Source: Symbiodinium natans
Taxonomy: Eukaryota; Sar; Dinophyceae; Suessiales; Symbiodiniaceae
Direction of reading: 5' to 3'
NCBI GenBank assembly: GCA_905221605.1
Contig: CAJNDS010002337.1
Span: 271,001-335,000 of the forward strand
DNA length: 64,000 nucleotides
The notes under the pieces are model-generated. The model saw only the letters and a list, made by a program, of their open reading frames with translations. It did not search any database and was not told the DNA's origin. A program made the position numbers and the translations under genes. Below are positions 50,030-59,532 of this stretch, in pieces; the first letter of the stretch is position 1, and each line of letters begins with the position of its first letter.

Positions 50030-50068
50030 AGGGTTCAGGGTTCAGGGTTCAGGGTTCAGGGTTCAGGG
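50030..50068. repeat. TTCAGGG variant array
   Basis: About six to eight TTCAGGG units in tandem inside a longer TTTAGGG tract (49926-50100), with a second smaller cluster at about 49949-49970. Confidence 0.8.
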
Positions 50069-50111
50069 TTCAGGGTTTAGGGTTTAGGGTTTAGGGTTTA
50101 GAGGGCTCAAG

Positions 50112-50166
50112 GAACCCCGGGCTCCGTCGCTGTGCTGAGGTGGCGCCCCGAGCCGCCCCAAACGTG
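50112..50166 (+). CDS. Short exon
   Basis: Acceptor AGGGCTCAAG|G and consensus donor AACGTG|GTGAGT. The frame reads NPGLRRCAEVAPRAAPNV. It is preceded by a G-strand tract, so it is an exception to the usual order. A TTTAGGG tract follows at 50207. Confidence 0.45.
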
Positions 50167-50327
50167 GTGAGTCGCAAGCTTAGCAACCTTCCTGCGCCAC
50201 GTGGGGTTTAGGGTTTGGGGTTTAGGGTTTAGGGTTTGGAGGGTTTCCGAGAATAGGGGTATTTCGGGGGTCCCTTTAACGGGGTTCGATTATGTTTGGG
50301 GTATAAACAAGGGGAAAGTACCCATGT

Positions 50328-50441
50328 GGTCAGTTCTTAAAGGTACGGTCTTGTTTTGAGTACCCCAAATATGAGGTGCCGCCTTAGAATAGTAACCTCA
50401 AAGGGGACCATCATGTAATTAGAGGAGTGACCATGTGGGAT
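50328..50441. mobile_element. F10 foldback element
   Basis: CCCATGTGGTCAGTTCTTAA on the left and GAGTGACCATGTGGG on the right are inverted, with TACCCCAAATATGAGGTGCC in the middle. The centre is like the nested element at 27043-27147. A related pair (TTCATGGTCCCTTGATATGG ... GGGACCATAGAGCTGCCC) spans about 50970-51115. Confidence 0.55.
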
Positions 50442-51273
50442 CCTAAGCTTGGGGTCTCCATGTAGTGATCGGAGCCTATGAAATTATGTCGCTGCGTAAC
50501 CTCAGCAAAAAATCTCAAACATGCCTTAGAATGGGCCCGCCGATCATAGTGATATTGTACCTTTTGCTGGCATGCATGCGGCAGCGAGGAGCAAGAAATC
50601 GTGGTTGTCAGAGAGATTGCTGGCAACAAGCAGTTGCGGCAAGCCCTAAACCTAAACCAAAACCTAAACCCTAAACCCTAAACCCCAAACCCCAAACCCC
50701 AAACCCGAAACCCTAAACCCTGAACCCTAAACCCTAAACCCTAAGCCCTAAACCCTAAACCCTAAACGCTAAGGTGCTTCATGTGGTGCCTTGTGCAGCG
50801 TGCACGGCTCAGTAAGGAGTGACACCTGTAGCCACTCTGGGATCGGTATGGCCATGGAGACTCATCGGCTGCAGGCAAGCTGCGCAATAGTCCTTATACG
50901 ACTCACCACACGCACGTTGTGATGAGGGCACATGGGCGTAAGGATAAGTTTGAGAATGTTTCTTACAGGGTAGCTTCATGGTCCCTTGATATGGGACCTG
51001 GAATGGGGACCCCTTATATATGCCCCTTAGCTGTATACCCTAAACAACCCAAGGGCCCATACTTCAGAACCCTTTAAAGGCGCTAAGGGACCACATTAAG
51101 GGACCATAGAGCTGCCCTAAACCCTAAACCCTAAACCCTAAACCCTAAACCCTAAACCCTAAACCCTAGACCCTAGACCCTAAACCCTAAACCCTAAACC
51201 CTAAACCCTAAACCCTAAACCCTAAACCCTAAACCCTAAACCCTAAACCCTAAGCCAGGTCCTGGCCAGCAGT

Positions 51274-51357
51274 ATGTCCGGCATGACGGTGGAGCTTTCG
51301 ATGTACCGCGACGACAGCATTCGCTCCTTGAGCAATCTCGCAGCCCGAGCTGACCTG
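51274..51357 (+). CDS. Exon 1: start of ubiquitin-like domain
   Basis: ATG at 51274, after acceptor-like AGCCAG and a CCCTAAA tract. The frame reads MSGMTVELSMYRDDSIRSLS then NLAARADL. It fits the first strand and helix start of a ubiquitin-like domain. The frame hits TAG at 51361, so a GC donor (CTG|GCATAG) is proposed. In-frame codons upstream to 51259 are open. Confidence 0.6.
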
Positions 51358-51379
51358 GCATAGACTTTCAGCCAATAGA

Positions 51380-51615
51380 GGGGTCGAATAATTACTCAAG
51401 GTGTTCCCTTCTGGTCCCTCTTCATGAAGCAGTTCAGGGTTCTGTGCTTAGCTTCGTTTCAGCCTGGGGGTGTTGGCCTACTATACGGGTCAGAAAAATG
51501 ACTAGCAGTATTCCCTTCTGGGTCAGAAAAATGACAAGCAGTATTCCCTTATGCGTCCTATTTAATTTCACTAGAACAACCTCCCAAAACCCTATTCTAA
51601 TTTTTAAGGCCCCCA
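51380..51615. mobile_element. F5 elements, partly duplicated
   Basis: CGAATAATTACTCAAGGTGT-type left end, then two internal copies of GGGTCAGAAAAATGAC and AGCAGTATTCCCTT, then CCCTATTCTAATTTTTAAGG at the right. The tandem left ends suggest slippage or insertion of one copy into another. Confidence 0.55.
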
Positions 51616-51677
51616 CATTAGAAGCCGCCAGCGATTCAAAGTTGAATCTCAGAAAACTGGAGAAGCGATAAACTGGC

Positions 51678-51778
51678 TGGTTCTTAGCCGCACGGAATGA
51701 GGGAATGAGGGCCCTACATAAGCCCATAAAGGGTCCATATAGGGCCCTAATTCCCTCATTCCTTACTAAGAACCAGGG
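51678..51778. mobile_element. F9 foldback element copy
   Basis: TGGTTCTTAGCCGCACGGAA then TGAGGGAATGAGGGCCCTA, mirrored by AGGGCCCTAATTCCCTCATT and CCTTACTAAGAACCA. Long inverted arms; the whole element can fold. Confidence 0.75.
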
Positions 51779-52096
51779 TGTAAAGTAGGGTTGAGGGTTT
51801 GGGGACACTAAGGGTGCAGCCCTTTGGCTAATTAGGGTTTAGGGTTTAGGGTTTAGGGTTTAGGGTTCTAAACCCTGTTGGGGGGGGGGCGAAGGACAGG
51901 GCTGCAGGGTGGCCTGTAAGAGCACGTGGATCGCAGCCAGGTCTCGTGGTTTCGGGTTTTGGGTTTTGGGGCTAAGGGTTAAGGGTATTAGGGTTTAGGG
52001 TTCAGGGTTCAGGGTTTAGGGTTTGGGGTTTAGCGTTTAGGGTTTAGGGATGAACGGAATCCCCCCTCATTCCCTAAACGCGGCGAAAGCCGAGAG

Positions 52097-52169
52097 GTCA
52101 GCCGCGCACTGGGCGTGTCCGAATGGCAGCTCCACCTCGTGCTTGACGGAGCACTCCTGGACAAAGCAG
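52097..52169 (+). CDS. Exon 2: ubiquitin-like domain core
   Basis: Acceptor AAGCCGAGAG|G. The frame reads VSRALGVSEWQLHLVLDGAL then LDKA. GVSxxxxxLxxDGxxL is the ubiquitin-like loop and strand 3-4. No GT follows; a GA donor (GCAG|GAGAGC) fits and gives the exact phase for exon 3. Confidence 0.65.
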
Positions 52170-52369
52170 GAGAGCCACAAAACCCCCCCTGAAGGGGTTT
52201 CGGGGTGTAGGGCTTGAGGTTTCTGCTGTTGGACTTAAAGCCAGCAAGGGGTTTAGGGTTTAGGGTCTGGGGTTTAGGGTTTGGGTGCAAAGTATGTAAT
52301 TGCTGATCCTTTTTCTGGCTTTTGGGCCTTCTTGAAAAAAACTGTGGGGGTCCAGGTAAACCTGAAATT

Positions 52370-52473
52370 TTGGGATGTTCCCCCTCATACTAACAGTCCT
52401 TAATAGGATTTCTAGTGAGGGGCACTATCATCCCTATTAAGGACTCGATTGTTAGTATAAGGGGGAACATCCC
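52370..52473. mobile_element. F3 foldback element copy
   Basis: TTGGGATGTTCCCCCTCATA and TATAAGGGGGAACATCCC ends, with ACTAACAGTCCTTAATAGG and CCCTATTAAGGACT inside. It lies in intron 2 of the ubiquitin-like/ankyrin gene. The right end abuts CCCTAAA. Confidence 0.8.
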
Positions 52474-52641
52474 TAAACCCTAAAGCCTAATCCCTAAACC
52501 CTAATCCCTAGACCCTAACCCCTAAACCCTAAACCCTAAACCCTAGACCCTAAACCCTAAACCCTAAACCCTAAACCCTAAACCCTAAACCCTAAACCCT
52601 AAACCCTAACCCTAAACCCTCAGCCTGAAAGCCTGCCGCAG

Positions 52642-52709
52642 GGCGCCTGGATGAGCTTGTACGCACAGAAGACAAGACCCTGGAAGTCCACGCGGTGACG
52701 GCGCCTGGG
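52642..52709 (+). CDS. Exon 3: end of ubiquitin-like domain
   Basis: Acceptor GCCTGCCGCAG|G after a CCCTAAA tract. The frame reads RLDELVRTEDKTLEVHAVTA then PG. The donor is G|GTTTAG from the repeat. It ends in phase 0, matching exon 4. Confidence 0.65.
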
Positions 52710-53150
52710 GTTTAGGGCTTGGGGTTTATGGGGTTCAGGGTTTAGGGTTTAGGGTTTAGCGTTTAGGGTTTAGGGTTTAGGGTTTAAAGGGTGCACTCTT
52801 TGAGTTTAGACCACTTGCGGGTTTTGGGTTTTGGGTTTTGGATTCTGGGTGGGTTCAAAACGAGGGTGTTTCAAACACTTGGGGCCACATATATTTCGGC
52901 TTCCGGGACTTGAGGTTCTCGTATTTTCTCTCGGGCCGCTCTCTGTTTCGGAAATGCTCACAACATTTGGGGCTCTCCGTGTTTGGTATCGGCGGCCTTT
53001 TCTGTTTCGCTGTCGCCGAAAGCTTCCAGGAACTCTGTTTCGAAAAGCGCACGAAGCTCCGCGTAATCTAGTGATCTGCGCTCCTGAACCCGGGTCCTCG
53101 TAACGCGTGCTAGTGGACAACGCCCCCCAGTGAACAGCTGTGCGTGCGAG

Positions 53151-54191
53151 GTGCCCATGGATGCAGATGTGAGGCGGCGCAGCAGCTCTCTCTGGTGCCT
53201 ACTGCGCCGCAGGTTGCCAGAGGATCAGTTCCGCCGCCACTACCGGCGCGTGGGCGTGCTTCACGGGCCTTCGTGGACAGGCCAGGCAGGCGCAGTGGAC
53301 TTCTACCATTACGGGGACAACATGCTGGAGCTCGCAGCAAGCAACGTGCCGCGAAGTGCAATCAAGGAAGTGACCTCCTGGCTCTTGGAATCAGGATGCG
53401 ATGTCCATGAGCAGTCGAACGACTCCTACACACCACTTCTGTCTGCCTGCAGCCGTGGCTTGGCGGAGCTTGCAGAAACCCTGCTCCAGCGGGGGGCCAA
53501 CAGATTCAAGGTGTCACCTTCGGGGGAGGATGCTTTCGACTGCGTCCTCGGCTTCTTTGCCGCCTGTGTGGAATTCAGGGCCCGGGCGTTGGAGGAGGAT
53601 GTGGACCTCGCCAGACTCTGCTGCAGGCTGAGGAATAGCCGAATCGAGCGGGCACGTGCTCTGGGCCAGCTCCCTTCCTCATCCTTGGCAGAGACCCGGC
53701 TGCATCTGTCCCAGGTGGCGACGCAGCTGGCACTCCTTGGGGGCAAGTTTGTCCGACTCACCAAGGAAGAGGTCTTAGCCAAGAGCAGCGTGGACCAGGA
53801 CTTGGCCGACAGCTTTGGGGAAGGTCTGTGGAGTGGTTGGCCGGGTGCCTTCCTAACATTCGACACCTCAATCTCAGAGGAGTCGACATTCCAAGAGTCG
53901 TTTGTCAATGTGCGGTCACGTGTTTTGGCCTTCCGGCTCAGCCAGAGCCCGCCCCATGTCCGTGGCTCCCATGGCTCTCATCATCGTTCCAACAGTTGGG
54001 CCTATTATGAGTACGTTGACTATGACGACCTGTGCTTCAGGAATCACATTTCTTGCACATGCTTCGGATGTCGCGCTGAGTGCCCGATCAACGGCGACTA
54101 TGCCAAGAAGAAGATGCAGAAGCATGCCTGCAAGCCCGAAACCCTAAACCCCGAACAGCGTGACTTCAGAGTTTCATGCATGCCATCTTAA
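53151..54191 (+). CDS. Exon 4: ankyrin repeats and Cys-rich tail
   Basis: Acceptor GCGTGCGAG|GTG, phase 0. About 340 codons with strong bias for G/C at third positions. Roughly residues 50-120 hold two ankyrin repeats: NMLELAASNVPRSAIKEVTS then WLLESGCDVHE, and YTPLLSACSRGLAELAETLL then QRGANRF. A helical middle follows. Near the end CTCFGCRAEC is a possible metal-binding cluster. The final codons translate a CCCGAAACCCTAAACC stretch and end at TAA 54189, so the true end may be a splice at about 54135. Confidence 0.7.
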   Translation: MPMDADVRRRSSSLWCLLRRRLPEDQFRRHYRRVGVLHGPSWTGQAGAVDFYHYGDNMLELAASNVPRSAIKEVTSWLLESGCDVHEQSNDSYTPLLSACSRGLAELAETLLQRGANRFKVSPSGEDAFDCVLGFFAACVEFRARALEEDVDLARLCCRLRNSRIERARALGQLPSSSLAETRLHLSQVATQLALLGGKFVRLTKEEVLAKSSVDQDLADSFGEGLWSGWPGAFLTFDTSISEESTFQESFVNVRSRVLAFRLSQSPPHVRGSHGSHHRSNSWAYYEYVDYDDLCFRNHISCTCFGCRAECPINGDYAKKKMQKHACKPETLNPEQRDFRVSCMPS

Positions 54192-56398
54192 CCTGCCCGA
54201 TGAGTAAGTCTGATGAGTTTGGGTGTGTGGGTCTCCTCCCCGCTTGACGCACGCGCCCCCCCAGCCCCTCCGGCCCCCTGATGCAGGCCGCCGCAAACCC
54301 CCAAAAAGCACCCGGAACCCCCATCCCTCCAACCTGAAACCCTAGACCCTAGACCCTAAACCCTAAACCCCAAACCCTAAACCCTAAACCCCAAACCCCA
54401 AACCCTAAACCCTGAACCAATAAGCCCTGCGAACCAACCCCAGAGCTCCAGAGCTCCTGAACCTAGACTCCAGAGCTCGGGCGTACATCCCACAGCGTGC
54501 TAATCCTAGGAAGGATAAGGGTGACCCTTCAACCTAGGGTTTAGGGTTTAGGGTTTAGGGTTTGGGGTTTAGGGTTCGGGTTTAGGGTTTAGGGTTTAGG
54601 GTTTAGGGTTTAGGGTTTAGGGTTTATGGTTTAGGGTTTAGGGTTTAGGGTTTAGGGTTTAGGGTTTAAAGGGAACCCTTCTTAACCCTCTTCTGGCCTC
54701 TTTAACAGGGACCTTATTCAGAGGGTCTATGTCCCCAAGCGTCTCCCTAAATACTATCCCCTAGCTAAACCCCTGCACCCGGGAGGCCCACGCCCCCCAG
54801 CGCCCCTTGAGGGTTTGGGTTTAGGGTTTACGGTTTTGGGTTTAGGGTTTAGGGTCTACGGTTTAGGGGGCTGTACGGGTTGGGGGGGATGCCTTAAAAA
54901 GGCGCAGTGTGGGGTTTTGAAGGTGCTGTGTGGCTGTGTGGCCAGCACAAACTCCATGAGAGCACTCCAAGAGCACTCCAAGACCATTTAGGGTTTATAG
55001 GGTTTAGGGGAACCCAAAACCCTGAACCCTAAACCCCTTGCAGTCCTAAACCCTAAACCCTGTAATCCCCAAAAACCCTATAAACCCTATGAACCCTATA
55101 AACCCTATCAACCCTAAACCCTCGGGTTTAGGGTCCTCTACGCCAAGAACATCCCCGAAAGAACCGAAATTGGGGGTTTAGGGTTTACCCAGCGGGTTCA
55201 CCTGCAGGGATGGCCGGTGTCGGTATTTACAGGGTTTTTGTGCATCAGGTGTCGGGCACGCAAGGTTTTGGAGCGATTTTTTGTTCAAGCCGGGGTCTTG
55301 AGCCTTCATGCTGTATCCCAGGCCCTAAACCCGGTAAACCCTGAACCCTGAAGCCTAAAGCCAAAAGAACTCTCGAAAGCTTTGAAACACCCTTTCAATA
55401 CTGAAGTCCAGGGCCTTTATGTAAAGGACTTGTAGTCATGACTCTGGTTGACCGGGATTTTCTCCTGTGCATTTTGCACAGCTTGACACACGTCGTGCTT
55501 CTGCGACTGGCTGGCTGCAATGGGAATGCATTCCTTGCCTTAGCGGCTTTCTGGCAAGTTCCGCTGTACGAGCTGGAGTCATTCCACTTTGTGGTCCATG
55601 TTCAGTGGTGTAGACGAAGTGCTGCAGTTGGTACAGAGGCTCATTATCTTGCCTGATCGTGGATACTTATGTTTCCAAGCACTATGTGATCACCTTCCTC
55701 GTGGTTGACATACAGAAGGTGGCAAGAACATGTAGGTCCGATGCCTGACTTTGTGGCAGCTGCTTTGCACACTCTGCTGGGGCGTTTTTGTCACGGTGGC
55801 TGCTGGATTACACGACCTGGCGATCGAGGGCCGCATCTGCAGAAACAGTGCAGGGCCAATGGAGCACGTCAATGCTGGGGTCGGAAGCCTTTCGACCATA
55901 GTATGTATCGTCAGCTTCCGAAACATATCAAAGAGATGTACAAGGACCTCAACAGAGCTCGCTAAAAAAACGACGCCATTACCCCCCCCCGCCCCCCCTC
56001 CCCCCCCCCTTCCCCCCCCCTCTCCCCAAAAAAGAAATCCAGAGGACAAACGGCCAAGTAGTGGCGACGAAACGCAGACCCTGCAAACCGTCGCAAAGTA
56101 GGATTTTTGAGATAAGTGGCATTCACCTACACACCCGGCCAGGGATCAGTAGCGTCATAGGAAAATAGCACGCAGGCCACGCTATTCTCCTGCCCCAAGC
56201 CCTGAGCAAGAAACAGTGTCTGCACCTCAGCTGCGCTAAAACCCGAAAAAGAGTCCCTGCAAGTGAACCCGTTAGCAGGGTTTAGGGTTTGCCGAAATTG
56301 GGGTACCTGATTGGTGTCCTTATCAACAGGGAACCTACCATTTGCGGTTTTTTTTTGGGGGGTCCCCTGCTTTCGAAAACCCCCCCATATCGACTGTA
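54192..56398. other. Spacer with repeats and an unresolved open region
   Basis: CCCTAAA at 54340-54420 and TTTAGGG at 54538-54670 and 54800-54870. At 55438 an ATG opens 72 codons, and 55705-55965 has overlapping frames, all without telomere-like repeats but without a recognised domain. A C-rich run lies at 55981-56025. An F4-type pair spans 56289-56390. A gene may exist at 55.4-56.1 kb but I cannot define it. Confidence 0.4.
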
Positions 56399-56399
56399 G

Positions 56400-56458
56400 A
56401 GCCGCTGGAGCTCCGGGCGTCCTCCGCGCTTCTGCGCTTGTACTACGAAAGTCAGTTG
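56400..56458 (+). CDS. Exon with repeat-borne donor
   Basis: Acceptor TCGACTGTAG, just after an F4-type element. The frame reads PLELRASSALLRLYYESQL. The donor is CAGTTG|GTTTAGGG, the start of a tract of about 15 TTTAGGG units. Confidence 0.6.
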
Positions 56459-56938
56459 GTTTAGGGTTTAGGGTTTAGGGTTTAGGGTTTAGGGTTTAGG
56501 GTTTAGGGTTTAGGGTTTAGGGTTTAGGGTTTAGGGTTTAGGGTTTAGGGTTTAGGGCTTAGGGTTCAGCATCTCAAGTCCAGCATTCACTAGTCAAGCA
56601 GCTTGTCAAGCGTTGGAAAAAAACCCACCCACCCAAGAAACCCATAACATTGAGAAAATACAAAGTTCACTCAATACATTCCCAGTAGTTAGTTTTTAAC
56701 GGACCCAAAACCCGAAATCTAATTTAAGACCCACAATAGGCCCTTTATGCTCTTAGGGCCCTAAACCCTACGGTTTAAAAGCCCCTGTCGGTGAAGGCTC
56801 GGTTTTCGTCGAAAATCCGGAAAACGAGAGGCCACCCAGAACCGTCGATTTCAGTACTAAAAAATCGCATTTTTTAATAGGGACCCGGGCCGATCCCGGG
56901 GTCACCCTCATTTGGGGGGGGGGGGGGTGGGGGGGGCC

Positions 56939-57420
56939 CCGAAATTCACCGTTGCCGACTTTTGAAGCTCCCCGAAATTCACCGTTGCCGACTTTTGAGG
57001 CCCCCCGAAATTCACCGTTGCCGACTTTTGAGGCTCCCCGAAATTCACCGTTGCCGACTTTTGGGGCCCCCCGAAATTCACCGTTGCCGACTTTTGAGGC
57101 CCCCGGAAATTCACCGTTGCCGACTTTTGAGGCCCCCCGAAATTCACCGTTGCCGACTTTTGAGGCCCCCCGAAATTCACCGTTGCCGACTTTTGAGGCC
57201 CCCCGAAATTCACCGTTGCCGACTTTTGAGGCCCCGAAATTCACCGTTGCCGACTTTTGAGGCCCCCCGAAATTCACGGGGCCTCAAAAGTCGGCAACGG
57301 TGAATTTCGGGGGGGGCCTCAAAAGTCGGCAACGGTGAAATTCACCGTTGCCGACTTTTGAGGTGCCCGAATTCACCGTTGCCGACTTTTGAAAGCGAAA
57401 TTCACCGTTGCCGACTTTTG
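56939..57420. repeat. 33-bp minisatellite with inverted copies
   Basis: Ten direct copies of a 33-bp unit (core TTCACCGTTGCCGACTTTTG) from 56939, then two copies in the opposite orientation (about 57279-57339), then three more direct copies. The core is nearly invariant; the G/C linker varies. A perfect 47-bp palindrome lies at 57317-57363. Because 33 is a multiple of three, long frames open on both strands; these are not genes. A poly-G stretch lies just upstream. Confidence 0.9.
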
Positions 57421-57492
57421 AATTAGGGTTTAAATTATCATATGATAGAGAGGTTTAGGGGAGTCACGGGAGCTTCGGAAGTCCTCCGTTTC

Positions 57493-57580
57493 CCATATGG
57501 GGGGGTTTACCCAAATAGGGGAACCCGAAAATAGACCAAATAGTATTCCCTTATAACAAGGACCCCAAGAAGGTACTCCT
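57493..57580. mobile_element. F4 copy cut by telomere-like repeats
   Basis: CCATATGGGGGGGTTTACCC and AATAGTATTCCCTTATAACA then AAGGTACTCC. Its right end is missing where CCCTAAA begins. Confidence 0.6.
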
Positions 57581-57631
57581 AAACCCTAAACCCTGAACCC
57601 TAAACCCTAAACCCTAATTTGGGGAGCCCAG

Positions 57632-57723
57632 AAGTCCAAAACCAGCGACAGTTTTATGCGCATTTCGTGAGCCCAAAGTCCCAAAGTGATGACCTCCGCG
57701 TGGTGAATCCTCATCAGTATAGG
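57632..57723 (+). CDS. Exon, unknown product
   Basis: Acceptor GGGAGCCCAG. The frame reads VQNQRQFYAHFVSPKSQSDD then LRVVNPHQY. CCCTAAA (57580-57618) upstream and TTTAGGG (57735 on) downstream. The donor is GTGAAT at 57703 or GTTTAC at 57724. Confidence 0.6.
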
Positions 57724-57797
57724 GTTTACATAGGGTTTAGGGTTTAGGGTTTAGGGTTTAGGGTTTAGGGTTTAGGGTAAATTAGGTAGCAGCTTCA

Positions 57798-57967
57798 CTT
57801 GGAGGTTCATGGTACTTATTAACCAATCATAACCAGAACTCCACTTATAATTGTACTGATCACCATTGTAGGGAACGCAAGGGGCTTCTAAGTGGGTTAT
57901 AGGTTTAGGGTTTAGAGTGTAGGGTTTAGGGTTTAGGGTTTCGGGTTTGGGGTTTGGGGCCTCCAAG
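57798..57967. mobile_element. F1 element with telomere-like insert
   Basis: CTTGGAGGTTCATGGTACTT on the left. The right arm keeps only CCTCCAAG; the rest is replaced by TTTAGGG/TTTGGGG units from 57903. Repeats have grown inside the element. Confidence 0.7.
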
Positions 57968-58305
57968 TAAACCCTAAACCCCAAACCCCCAACCCCAAAC
58001 CCCAAACCCCAAACCCCAAACCCCAAACCCCAAACCCTAAACCCTAAACCTTAAACCCTACAAACCCTAAACCCTAAACCCCAAACCCCAAACCCCAAAC
58101 CCTAAACCCTAAACCCTACACCCTAGACCCTAAACCCTACACCTTAAACCCCAAATCCCAAACCCCAAACCCTAAACCCTAAACCCTAAACCCTACACCC
58201 TAAACCCTAAACCCTAAACCCTAAACCCTAAACCCTAAACCCTAAACCCTAAACCCTAAACCCTAAACCCTAAACCCTAAACCCTAAACCCTAAACCCTA
58301 GCCTC
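57968..58305. repeat. Long C-strand tract, about 48 units
   Basis: CCCTAAA mixed with CCCCAAA and CCCTACA variants over about 338 bp, the longest C-strand block of the window. It precedes the 58322 exon as the general rule predicts. Confidence 0.9.
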
Positions 58306-58321
58306 AGAGGACCACCTCCAG

Positions 58322-58378
58322 GATGCGGAATCCCCCCATAGCTTGCCGCGCCGCAGCGCACGAGAATCCCCGATCTAA
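58322..58378 (+). CDS. Terminal exon, Ser/Arg-rich
   Basis: Acceptor CCACCTCCAG|G (in frame also from 58308). The frame reads DAESPHSLPRRSARESPI and ends with TAA at 58376-58378. It probably ends the gene of the 56400 and 57632 exons. No TTTAGGG follows, consistent with a last exon. Confidence 0.5.
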   Translation, partial: DAESPHSLPRRSARESPI

Positions 58379-58386
58379 CCCCTCTG

Positions 58387-58642
58387 CTGGGAGGTTTATG
58401 GGTACTTACCAACCTAGGGTTTAGGGTTTAGGGTTCAGGGTTCAGAGTTTAAGGTTTAGGGTTTAGGGTTCAGAGTTTAAGGTTTAGGGTTTAGGGTTTA
58501 GGGTTTAGGGCTCATGGTACTAATTGACCAATTAAAACTGTACTTATAACCCATACATAAGCCCCTTAAGTGCCCTAATATGGTTGTAAGTACAGCTATA
58601 AGTAGAGGTATCATTGGTTAGTAAGTATCATGAACCTCCAAG
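58387..58642. mobile_element. F1 element expanded by telomere-like repeats
   Basis: CTGGGAGGTTTATGGGTACT at the left and AAGTATCATGAACCTCCAAG at the right. A TTTAGGG/TTCAGGG block (about 58416-58512) sits inside the left arm, after which the arm motif starts again (CTCATGGTACTAATTGACCA). Confidence 0.7.
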
Positions 58643-59390
58643 TAATCCGAACATTGGAAACTTTTTTAGTGTTGACACGCTGCTGGGGAGCAACCAAGGG
58701 ATTCATAGTTGGACCCCTCAAGGATGTACCCAAAGTTGTAGGACCTCAGGAAATCAGACCCCTTAGCTGGTTACAAGCTAACCGTAGAAATTTCTGAGTG
58801 GCTGAAGGGTTGTTACGTAATGCTTTGTTTAAGGTTTAGGGTTTAGGGTTCAGGGTCCTCAGTCAAGCCATTTTGGAAGATTTCTTACTAGCAAGTAAAC
58901 CCTAAAATCCTGCAATCCTAAGCTCAGCGCCTCCATCAAGGAACCGCAAGTGGGAGGATGCGAAGGTTGGGGTCCGGAGGGTTTAGCGCACCTGGCTTGC
59001 AGGGTCCCTTTCTTTGGACGGTTTAGGGTTTAGGGTTTAGGGTTTATAGGGTTTATAGGGTTTAGGGTTTATAGGGTTCAGGGTTTAGGGTTTAGGGTTT
59101 AGGGTTTAGGGTTTAGGGTTTAGGGTTTGGGATTTAAGGCCTGGGGGTTTTTCAGGTTAGAGTTTGAGGACTACGGGGTTCATAGGGCAGAAAGTTTCTA
59201 TAACGTTCGTCAACCAGAGAGCTGAACATCTGGAGCAACCCTATGAGGTTGGTTCCCTTGTTGATGTACTCCTACTCTTCCCATGATATTCCCTTAGAGG
59301 ATTAGGGTTTAGGGTTTAGGGTGCAGGGTTTAGGGTTTAGGGGATCTTTAAAAAGGGTCCCCAGACCCAGGGGTACCGGGTCCAAGGTAG
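58643..59390. other. Spacer with G-strand repeats
   Basis: TTTAGGG tracts at 58825-58855, 59020-59130 and 59305-59340. A weak open piece (PPSRNRKWEDAKVGVRR) at about 58930-58990 could be an exon. Nothing else recognised. Confidence 0.4.
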
Positions 59391-59532
59391 GGTCCCACGA
59401 TGGAGCAGGCCAACGTGCGGAGCACACGGCGGGTGGCATTTGAGCCGCGGAATCGGCGTGACTCGCACTCCACACGGCTGGCGCGGCGCATGCCGCGCAG
59501 GCTTGGGATGGGATTCCCAGAAAGCCTAATAG
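59391..59532 (+). CDS. Exon, Arg-rich N-terminal-like segment
   Basis: Acceptor CCAAGGTAG|G; ATG at 59400. The frame reads MEQANVRSTRRVAFEPRNRR then DSHSTRLARRMPRRLGMGFP. The donor is ATAG|GTTTAG from the repeat. It may be the first coding exon, and its basic Arg-rich start could be a targeting or RNA-binding segment. The retroelement begins only about 50 bp later, so it interrupts this gene's intron. Confidence 0.6.

Larger units (their letters stand above)
51274..54191 (+). other. Gene model: ubiquitin-like plus ankyrin protein
   Basis: Four exons: 51274-51357, 52097-52169, 52642-52709 and 53151-54191. The last three join in matching phase (GCA-G + GG-CGC; then phase 0 to phase 0), and the first is compatible. 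The first three make a ubiquitin-like fold: MTVELSMYRDDSIRSLSNLA, LGVSEWQLHLVLDGALLDKA, then TLEVHAVTAPG. The last carries ankyrin repeats. This domain pair is familiar in Symbiodiniaceae proteins; its function there is unknown. Splice donors are GC, GA and the repeat GT. The introns hold CCCTAAA/TTTAGGG tracts and F3, F5 and F9 elements. Confidence 0.65.

Noticed and set aside
56768-57303. Long frames (up to 169 codons) on both strands over the 33-bp array
   Set aside because: The unit length is a multiple of three, so frames open automatically; no domain, and both strands are equally open.
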